Shown here: positions 1 to 6,089 of the stretch, in pieces
Layout: every line of letters begins with the position of its first letter
How positions within the stretch are numbered: the first letter of the stretch is position 1
Assembly (NCBI GenBank): GCA_902776275.1
Contig: CACYPI010000019.1
Location: forward strand, 1 to 33,753
Length of the DNA: 33,753 nt
Origin: an uncultured Aeromonadales bacterium
GTDB lineage: Bacteria; Pseudomonadota; Gammaproteobacteria; Enterobacterales; Succinivibrionaceae
Direction of reading: 5' to 3'
The notes under the pieces: model-generated
Told to the model about the DNA's origin: nothing
The model's database searches: none
The model's input: the letters and a program-made list of their open reading frames with translations, nothing else
Program-made: the position numbers and the translations under genes

Positions 1-75
1 ATGTTACGGACTGCCGTTCAAAGCTGTTGCTGTTCGAAGCCTGCGGAAAGGTGATCGAAGCACATGGATAAGTGA

Positions 76-276
76 TCGAGGTTAAGCGGATTTAGCAATG
101 AAAGCATCGGCGTGCTTGTGAAGATACACGGCTTTGAAACCGTCAAGGCCAAGATCAAGCTCATCAACGCCAAACGCACGGTGGCGCGAAGCATTGCTGA
201 TGCGATGTTGATCCGCAAGAAGGAAAAGGAGACCGGCTCAATCGCCGGCGCCCTGGCAGCTTTGACCATGGACTAG
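76..276 (+). pseudogene. unidentified degraded coding remnant
   Basis: A 66-codon stretch is open in one forward frame and ends at TAG 274-276, but it has no usable start; it is preceded by TGA at 73-75 and other stops. The translation (SNESIGVLVKIHGFETVKAK, then a Lys/Ala-rich tail ending ALAALTMD) looks like real protein, with low-complexity-free helical character, but I do not recognise the family. It is AT-richer than the rest of the window and lies beside a dead transposase. It is best read as gene debris left by rearrangement. The coding identity is an inference. Confidence 0.3.
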
Positions 277-326
277 AAAAAGTCCTAGCGCAAGGCCTGG
301 GCGATCGTCACCAAAGCAAAACCAAT

Positions 327-1412
327 TCAGGCTCCGGCTTCCTTCTTTTTTCCATCTATTTTCAAATACTTGATCTGCTTCAGTACCTCGATCGCATCCT
401 CGACCGTGGCATTGTTCCTCTTGAGCCAGCCCTTGATGCGGCTGTGGATGGTGCGCCACAGGATCAGCGCCACGAACATGGCGAAGAGCTTGCCGTCGGC
501 CTGGGCGTCGCCCTAGATGTGCAGCCTGCCGTCGCAGAGGCCGTTTTTGGTTGTGTCGAAGCAGTCCTCGACCGACTCCTTGGAGCGGTATGCCTCCATG
601 ATCTCCTGATCCGTCATGTCCGTGCAGGTGGTGAACAGCACGGCCTTGCCAGCGAGCGCCACCCTCTCCTTGAAGCCCTCCGCATCCTCGGAGTACTTGA
701 ACCCCTTGCTGTTCCTGGCCTTTTCAACAATGAAGAACGGCTTGAAGCTTGCGGCCCAGGCGTCGAACCCGCTTACGGGGCAGCGCCTGCACCCTTCAAG
801 CTCCGCCCGCTTCGCGGTCTTCCGCCTCGACAGCGAGTCCATCATTGCCGCGCGCGAGTCGATGTCGCGGCAGATCAGGAGCGCTCCATCGACCCCGCCC
901 AAGGTGAACGGAATCCTGCCTGAAACATAGGGGTGGCCGTTGACCTCCCACATGCGCCCCTCCACGTCATCGTTGACCTCGTGCGCCCACTTGAGGAAGG
1001 CCTCGCGCACCGCCTTGATCCTGGCCGGCGAGCTGGCCGGCTTGAGCTTGCATGCCCTCGCAAGCTCGAGGGCGTGGGAGAAGTTCGAGGCGTCGTTGAG
1101 CGAGCCGTTGTACGAGCACATGAACAGCGGCATGCCGGTCTCGCGGCAGCAGAACAGGCCCTCGTTGATCTGGGGGAGATCCTCGCCGTCGCGGTTGTAG
1201 CCGAAGGGAGCCTTGCGGATCTGACCCGAATAGGTCGAGAAAGAGGTCACGTCGTAGAAGATCTGCCTTGCGGCCGGGGCCTGGACGCGGTTCCAGGCCT
1301 TGTAGAAGGCGCTGCGCGCCTGCGGATCGAGCCTGACGAAGAGATCCCAGGCTGCAGGCGCCTTCATCCTGCCCCGGTCTGGCTTGCGGCGCAGGACGGG
1401 CGTCCCGCGCCA
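327..1412 (-). pseudogene. IS1634-type (IS4 superfamily) DDE transposase remnant
   Basis: This is the C-terminal two-thirds of a DDE transposase of the IS1634/IS4 kind. Visible marks are IFYDVTSFS (first catalytic Asp of the YDVT type), the GMPLFMCSYNGSLNDASNF segment typical of the family, and YRSKESVEDCFDTTKN, holding the catalytic Glu. The frame from Met at 1367 runs to an internal TAG at 513-515 (after CDGRLHI), then stays open for 61 more codons to TGA at 327-329; that extension (FAMFVALILW, then a helix ending in lysines) fits the family C-terminus. A CAG to TAG change is the simplest explanation. The first roughly 200 residues are missing, and the reading frame meets the end of the neighbouring SDR gene near 1412. 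I do not see the usual second-Asp DRG motif, so an internal deletion is possible. The element is not mobile by itself. Confidence 0.8.
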
Positions 1413-1417
1413 TGCAA

Positions 1418-2122
1418 TCAGTCTTCCTTGACTATCGGGAAGAGCTCGACGAACTGCCCCGAGTGGTCGGTGCCATCAAGGATGGACTCTGCGATCTTGC
1501 ATCCGGCGGTGTCGGCGTCGTGGAAGCCCTCGCACTTCATGTTGCCATTGAGATCGGTGGTGGTGGGGCCCGGGTGGATCACGTAGGTCTCGATGGGCAG
1601 GCCGTTCTTCTTGAAGTCGGCGGCCATGGTCATGGTCATGCAGTTGAGCGCGGCCTTGCTCGCGCAGTAGGCCAGCGGATGCCAGTACGGGTTCACGTCG
1701 GTGGGCACAGTAATGTTGACGATCTTCCCATGGTTGGCGGCGATGGTCCTCACCAGGGCACTGGTGAGCGCATAGGGGCCGAAGTAATTGACCTGGGCCG
1801 TCGCGGTGATGTCCTCGATCTTCGAGTCGTAGGAGGCGCAGGCCATGTCTCCGGGGATCCCGGCGTTGTTCACGAGCAGGTAAAGATCCGGGTGCTTTTC
1901 TGTTATCTCCCTGGCAGCCGACGCGATCGACTTGAAGTCGCAGAGGTCCATGAGGACGACCTCGGCCTCGACGCCCTTTGACTCAAGCTCTGAGCGCGCC
2001 TTCTCGCCGCGCTCCTTCGAGCGCACCCCGAGCAGCACCTTATAGCCTGAAAGCCCCAGGTGCAGCGCGGTGTAAAAACCTATCCCCTTGTTCGATCCGG
2101 TAACCAGGGCAAGCTTCTTCAT
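1418..2122 (-). CDS. short-chain dehydrogenase/reductase (SDR)
   Basis: A 234-residue NAD(P)-dependent oxidoreductase of the classical SDR family. The nucleotide-binding TGSNKGIG motif is at residues 8-15, the structural NNAG motif follows LYLLV near residue 88, and the active-site Tyr-x-x-x-Lys is YCASK. The position usually held by the catalytic Ser lies in NITVPTDVNPYW, so it is altered or shifted. It resembles carbonyl-reductase-like SDRs; the substrate cannot be told. The start ATG follows a clear ribosome site (AGGAGG, 5 bases before ATG on the minus strand). The gene is divergent from the cellulose operon and its stop is within a few bases of the transposase remnant, but the protein looks full length. 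Confidence 0.85.
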   Translation of the reverse strand: MKKLALVTGSNKGIGFYTALHLGLSGYKVLLGVRSKERGEKARSELESKGVEAEVVLMDLCDFKSIASAAREITEKHPDLYLLVNNAGIPGDMACASYDSKIEDITATAQVNYFGPYALTSALVRTIAANHGKIVNITVPTDVNPYWHPLAYCASKAALNCMTMTMAADFKKNGLPIETYVIHPGPTTTDLNGNMKCEGFHDADTAGCKIAESILDGTDHSGQFVELFPIVKED

Positions 2123-2276
2123 GTCTTTCCTCCTGTTTTTACTGAATTGTCTGAATATGCCTCACGAGATCGTAGCCTCAAGCATCTATTCCATACAAGG
2201 GGGCAATTTTGTGCACCTAATGCGCGCCTGTTCTACGGCACTTGCATGCCCCGTATCTCCGTGGTTTACATACAGG

Positions 2277-2293
2277 AGTCAAGGTTGTTTACT
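2277..2293. promoter_or_regulatory. operator-like element, copy 1
   Basis: AGTCAAGGTTGTTTACT is a near-palindrome (AGTCAA, 5-base centre, TTTACT) that matches the copy at 2365-2381 in 14 of 17 positions. It lies in the control region shared by the SDR gene and the bcs operon, on the SDR side. A role as a repressor or activator site is inferred from the repetition and symmetry; the protein is unknown. Confidence 0.4.
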
Positions 2294-2364
2294 TTTTCCA
2301 TCAGGCCAGACCTTTATATTTTTAGAAATTTTTTGTGCAAACGTTAAGATTTGAACTTTTTCAT

Positions 2365-2381
2365 AGTCAATATTGTTGACT
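2365..2381. promoter_or_regulatory. palindromic operator-like element, copy 2
   Basis: AGTCAATATTGTTGACT has perfect 6-base arms (AGTCAA/TTGACT) around a 5-base centre. Its right arm is exactly the -35 hexamer of the predicted bcs promoter, so a bound protein would cover the promoter. A related copy lies 88 bp upstream. Confidence 0.5.
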
Positions 2382-2404
2382 TTCGGTTAAGGGAATTTTA
2401 TAGT
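2376..2404 (+). promoter_or_regulatory. bcs operon promoter P1 (sigma70 type)
   Basis: TTGACT at 2376-2381 and TATAGT at 2399-2404 are separated by 17 bases, close to the sigma70 consensus. Transcription would start near 2411, giving a leader of about 130 bases before bcsR. The -35 is embedded in the palindrome at 2365-2381. Confidence 0.6.
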
Positions 2405-2498
2405 GCACTTGTTTGCACCAGTTCGCCGCTAGCGTTGCCTGCGCCCTTGACTGTCCGGCGCATGATGCGTGTCACTGAAAACATGGCGGCAAATGCCC

Positions 2499-2504
2499 TA
2501 TAAT
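2499..2504 (+). promoter_or_regulatory. possible second bcs promoter -10 (TATAAT)
   Basis: A perfect TATAAT lies 36 bases before the bcsR ATG. The -35 region 17 bases upstream (TGAAAA) is poor, so this would need an activator or another sigma factor. The stretch after it is A/T-rich and shows no Shine-Dalgarno sequence. Confidence 0.35.
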
Positions 2505-2539
2505 GGCAAAATAAACAATAACAATAATTATTCCTACAC

Positions 2540-2773
2540 ATGCAAGATCTCAAACCCACCTTGGGAAACCTGAGGGAGCGAGGCTCCGATAAAGCCAGGG
2601 CCACTCTCCCCGCCGACGTCAGCGCGCTGTCAAAGGCATTCTCCTTCGTGCCGCCTAGCTACACCGACTTCAGGCAGGCCTGGGATCTGCATGCGGCCAT
2701 TGAGAAGCACCCGCTCTTTGGGATGCTTGCAGGGCTCTCAGGCAAGGGCGCACCGCATATGCCACGCCCATGA
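2540..2773 (+). CDS. bcsR: cellulose synthase accessory protein BcsR (YhjR family)
   Basis: A 77-residue protein whose second half (DVSALSKAFSFVPPSYTDF, then LHAAIEKHPLFGML) aligns with the enteric BcsR core (DIVALKQAFS..DYADI..LAAALKRWPLL). BcsR is a small cytosolic partner that stabilises BcsQ and helps assemble the synthase. It is slightly longer than the roughly 62-residue E. coli protein because of an N-terminal extension. No good ribosome site precedes this ATG, but no alternative start exists nearby. The stop overlaps the bcsQ start as ATGA, implying translational coupling. Opening the operon with bcsR-bcsQ is the enteric order. Confidence 0.8.
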   Translation: MQDLKPTLGNLRERGSDKARATLPADVSALSKAFSFVPPSYTDFRQAWDLHAAIEKHPLFGMLAGLSGKGAPHMPRP

Positions 2774-3477
2774 TCTCCATCTGCGTCACCTCGGCCGCCC
2801 CCTGTGCGGGCGCGTCCTCTGTCTGCGCCGCGCTCTGCGCCCTCGCTGCCAAGATCGCGGCGTATCCGCGCGTGCTGTGCGCCGACGCCTCGGAGGGCAG
2901 GCTCGGCGCCTCGCAGCTCTTCGGGGCATTGCCAGGCGGGGATCTGCCAGATGCTGATCCGCGCGGTGACGAGGATGCGGATGTGATGGACAATCTGTGC
3001 ATCAGCAGCTGCGGCGTGTGCGTTCTGCGCTGCGCAGGCGCCGGGGCGGCAAGGTTTAGCGGGATCCTCAAAGCCCTTCCCTTTGACCTCGCCTTCATCG
3101 ACTGCGGGCTGCGCGGCAGCGAGGCGCATGGGCAGATGCTGGAAGATGCCGATCTTGAGCTGTGCGTCGTGGCTGCCGAGGGCAACTGCCTTGCAAGGCT
3201 CGACGGCATCAAGCCCTCTGTGCGCGAGCGCTTCGTCATCAACCGCTTCGACTGCCGCAGCAAGTCGATGTACGACTGCAGGCTCTTCCTGTCCTCAAGC
3301 GTGCTCGCCCCGCGCCTCCTGCGCACGACCATCCCCTTTGACGAGGCCGTGCTAAGCTCGACGCTCTCGCTCAAGCCCTACCCGCTTTCAAGCCCGTTCT
3401 CGGCAGCCTCGGACGCAGCATCGGGAGTGCTCGCCGAGATCCTGTCCTTGTGCGGCGAGGCAGAAGGGGAGCTATGA
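2770..3477 (+). CDS. bcsQ: cellulose biosynthesis protein BcsQ (ParA/MinD-like ATPase fold)
   Basis: A 235-residue SIMIBI-type NTPase relative that localises and assembles the cellulose synthase at the membrane and cell pole. The fold is visible as an N-terminal strand and P-loop region (residues about 4-18), DLAFIDCGL near residue 113 in place of the Walker B strand, and a C-terminal part (ELCVVAAEGNCLARL, VINRF, TIPFDEAVLSS) that tracks enteric BcsQ closely. The P-loop reads SAAPCAGASSV where enteric BcsQ has GGVGTTT, so two of the three glycines are lost. As in E. coli there is no P-loop lysine. Start and stop both overlap neighbours through ATGA. ATPase activity is doubtful; a structural role is possible. 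Confidence 0.8.
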   Translation: MISICVTSAAPCAGASSVCAALCALAAKIAAYPRVLCADASEGRLGASQLFGALPGGDLPDADPRGDEDADVMDNLCISSCGVCVLRCAGAGAARFSGILKALPFDLAFIDCGLRGSEAHGQMLEDADLELCVVAAEGNCLARLDGIKPSVRERFVINRFDCRSKSMYDCRLFLSSSVLAPRLLRTTIPFDEAVLSSTLSLKPYPLSSPFSAASDAASGVLAEILSLCGEAEGEL

Positions 3478-3545
3478 GCGGCGATCGCATGGACAGGGCG
3501 GCTGCCAATCCTGCCGCCTTGTGGCTCAGGCGCGTGCGGATCTGA
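3474..3545 (+). other. bcsA: likely true 5' end of bcsA, interrupted by in-frame TGA
   Basis: ATG 3474 overlaps the bcsQ stop (ATGA) and has a strong ribosome site, GAAGGGGAG, four to five bases upstream. It is in the same frame as the long bcsA ORF (99 bases = 33 codons upstream of Met 3573). The reading is 23 residues (MSGDRMDRAAANPAALWLRR, then VRI), followed by TGA at 3543-3545 and then an open NDGGAGLLP into the main ORF. Residues on both sides of the TGA align with the E. coli BcsA N-terminus (RYRDY-RRHGAS region), the stop falling near the second Tyr. A nonsense mutation, stop readthrough or restart at 3573 are the options. Confidence 0.6.
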
Positions 3546-3572
3546 AACGACGGCGGCGCGGGTCTCCTGCCC

Positions 3573-6089
3573 ATGGCCGTCAACGCCCTGATGCTCGCCC
3601 TGCTCTACCTCGTCTTCCCGCTCGAGCGCGGGCCGCTGTCCAAGCTGCGCCGCTCGTTTGGCGCCTGGTGCCCGCAGATAGATCCATCGAGGCCCAGGTT
3701 CTTCGACCCGGTGCGCTTTGCCGTCCAGATCTCCTTCATCGCGCTCTTCAAGGTGCAAAACGGCGAAGGCTCGGGCATTGCCTCCCGCCTCTCCAATGCG
3801 TCGGGAGCCTTGCTCAAGTGCGCAGGCGCGCTTGAAAGGAAGATCGACCGCCTTGCAGGAGCGGCCTGGCGCCTCATCCGCCTGCCCTCCCGCGCCCACC
3901 CGGCCCTCCGCGCCGCCGCAGTCTGGGCGCTCGCGCTGTGCGCCTTCCTGATGTCGGTGCTGACCATCACCCAGCCCATGGACCTGCCCTACCAGCTTTC
4001 CTACGTCGCCGCGATGTGGCTTGCCGCACTGGCCGCGCGCGGGATCAAGAGCCAAGCCGGGCTGCTCATGCTCATCTGCATCTCGGTGCTCATCTCAAGC
4101 CGCTACATCTGGTGGCGCGCCAGCTCGACGCTGCTCCTGCGCGACTTCACCTCCGCAGCCTGCTCGCTCCTGCTCATCGGCGCTGAGATCTACTCGTTCG
4201 TGATCATGCTGCTCTCCTACTTCCAGGCAAGCTGGGTGCTCGACCGCAAGGCCACCCCGCTGCCCAGGGATCCCTCCAAGTGGCCGAGCGTTGACGTCTT
4301 CATACCGACCTACAACGAGCCCTTGGAGGTGGTGAAGCCCTGCCTGCTTGCCGCAACCGATCTCGACTGGCCGCGCGAGAAGCTCAACGTCTGGCTGCTC
4401 GACGACGGCGGGCGCGAGGAGTTTGAGGCCTACGCCAAAAGCTGCGGGGCGCACTACATCGCAAGGACCGAGCACTCCCACGCCAAGGCCGGCAACATCA
4501 ACAACGCCTTGAAGCTCACGCGCGGGGAGATCGTGGCGATCTTCGACTGCGACCACATCCCCTCGCGCTCGTTCCTCCAGATGACCGCAGGCTGGATGGT
4601 AAAGGACCCCAGGATCGCCCTCGTGCAGACGCCCCACCACTTCTACTCCGAGGATCCCTTCGAGAAGAACCTGGGGATCAAGGGGCGCGTGCCCGAGGAG
4701 AACGCGCTCTTCCACGACTTCATCCAGGCTGGCAACGACACCTGGAACGCCACGATGTTCTGCGGCTCCTGCGCGCTCATAAGGCGCAGCGCCCTCCTCG
4801 AGGTGGGCGGGATCGCCGAGCAGACCGTGACCGAGGACGCCCACACCTCGCTCAAGCTCTGCCGCGCCGGCTGGTCCTCGGCCTTCATCGGCATGCCGCT
4901 GGCCGCCGGGCTCTCGACCGAGAGCCTCGCCGACCACATCAACCAGCGCATCCGCTGGGCCCGCGGCATGGTGCAGATCTTCAGGACGGACAACCCGCTG
5001 CTGGGGCGCGGGCTCTCGCTTGGGCAGCGCATCTGCTTCCTGAACGCCATGCTCCACTTCCTGCACGGCCTGCCCAGGATCATCTTCCTGCTCGCCCCGC
5101 TGCCGTTCATCTTCTTCAACACCTACGTGATCTTCGCCAGCGCTGCGGCGCTGCTCTCCTACGTGGTGCCCTACATGGCCCTCTCGGCGATGGCCTCGCA
5201 CCGCATTCACGGGCGCAAGCGCTTCTTCTTCTGGGGCGTGGTCTACGAGACCGTGCTCTCCTGGTACATCACCATGCCCACGCTCGTGGCGCTCATCGCC
5301 CCGTCCAAGGGCAGGTTCAACGTGACCTCCAAGGGCGAGTCCAACGCCAGGACATTCTTCGACTGGACCGTGTCGCGCCCCTACCTGCTGCTCATCTGCC
5401 TGAACGCCGCAGGCGCGGCCTATGCCGCCTGGCGCATGGCCTTCGATCCCTTCGCCGACATGCTCACGCTGTTCATAAACCTGCTGTGGGTGCTCTACAA
5501 CCTGCTCGTGCTGGGCGCAGCCTCGGCCGTCGCGCTCGAGCGCCGCCAGGTGCGCCGCACCCCCCGCGTCAAGGCCTCGATCCCAGTCTCGATCGAGCTT
5601 CCGGACGGCAGCCTCCTGGCCGCCACGACCACGGACTTCTCCTTCGGCGGGCTTGGGGTGCAGCTTCCCGAGGGAGCCCCCTCGTGGGAGGCGATCCTCG
5701 ATGGCGCAACGGGCGTGCGCGCTGTGTTCGACCGCTCTGGCAGCGTGTTCTCGTTTAACTGCGGAATAAGGCGCGCCTCCGGGCGCTTCCTCGGCCTGGA
5801 GCCGCGCCTTGTGAGCCCATCATCCGAGCGCGACTACGTGCGCTGCACCTTCGCCGCGGCCGACCGCTGGATCCACGACGAGGATCAGCTCGCCCCCGAC
5901 AGCGCCCTCAAGGGAGCCCACACGCTCATCAAGCTTGGCTTCAACGGCTACCGCAAGATGCTCGAGAGCGCCCCGGGGATCCCGCGCACGCTGCTTAGGG
6001 CGGTGCTGTTCATACTCTCGTTCGCATTCAGCTTCGTTCCATCACCGATAGATGCGGCAAAACCTGCTGCCTTGGAGGGCAGATCATGA
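3573..6089 (+). CDS. bcsA: cellulose synthase catalytic subunit BcsA (UDP-forming)
   Basis: An inner-membrane GT2 processive glycosyltransferase (838 residues from this Met) that polymerises UDP-glucose to beta-1,4-glucan and translocates the chain. N-terminal membrane segments are at about 3-20 and 115-220. The catalytic core is complete: DDGGREEF (D277), DCDH (D325, D327), VTEDAHTS (D422) and QRIRW (458-462), with the gating-loop FNV-T near 585. C-terminal membrane helices are followed by a PilZ c-di-GMP domain, with R-x-x-x-R around 657-665 and DFSFGGLG at 688. Met 3573 has no convincing ribosome site and the first membrane helix begins right after it; the family N-terminus and a good site point to ATG 3474, separated by a TGA. 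It overlaps bcsB by ATGA. The enzyme core looks functional. Confidence 0.93.
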   Translation: MAVNALMLALLYLVFPLERGPLSKLRRSFGAWCPQIDPSRPRFFDPVRFAVQISFIALFKVQNGEGSGIASRLSNASGALLKCAGALERKIDRLAGAAWRLIRLPSRAHPALRAAAVWALALCAFLMSVLTITQPMDLPYQLSYVAAMWLAALAARGIKSQAGLLMLICISVLISSRYIWWRASSTLLLRDFTSAACSLLLIGAEIYSFVIMLLSYFQASWVLDRKATPLPRDPSKWPSVDVFIPTYNEPLEVVKPCLLAATDLDWPREKLNVWLLDDGGREEFEAYAKSCGAHYIARTEHSHAKAGNINNALKLTRGEIVAIFDCDHIPSRSFLQMTAGWMVKDPRIALVQTPHHFYSEDPFEKNLGIKGRVPEENALFHDFIQAGNDTWNATMFCGSCALIRRSALLEVGGIAEQTVTEDAHTSLKLCRAGWSSAFIGMPLAAGLSTESLADHINQRIRWARGMVQIFRTDNPLLGRGLSLGQRICFLNAMLHFLHGLPRIIFLLAPLPFIFFNTYVIFASAAALLSYVVPYMALSAMASHRIHGRKRFFFWGVVYETVLSWYITMPTLVALIAPSKGRFNVTSKGESNARTFFDWTVSRPYLLLICLNAAGAAYAAWRMAFDPFADMLTLFINLLWVLYNLLVLGAASAVALERRQVRRTPRVKASIPVSIELPDGSLLAATTTDFSFGGLGVQLPEGAPSWEAILDGATGVRAVFDRSGSVFSFNCGIRRASGRFLGLEPRLVSPSSERDYVRCTFAAADRWIHDEDQLAPDSALKGAHTLIKLGFNGYRKMLESAPGIPRTLLRAVLFILSFAFSFVPSPIDAAKPAALEGRS

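Noticed and set aside
444..1586. Plus-strand ORFs opposite the transposase (159 and 217 residues)
   Set aside because: They are antisense shadows of the transposase frame, rich in His/Arg/Val from complementary GC codons, with no family resemblance or ribosome site.
3543..3600. Selenocysteine insertion at the bcsA TGA
   Set aside because: No convincing SECIS-type hairpin sits at the correct distance downstream, and no cysteine or selenocysteine is expected at this position in the family. The same holds weakly for bcsE, though there the TGA may align near a Cys in some homologues.
4095..5210. 371-residue minus-strand ORF inside bcsA
   Set aside because: It mirrors the codon structure of bcsA, which has complete catalytic motifs; the antisense product (Val/Glu/Gly/His repeats) is typical GC-rich shadow.
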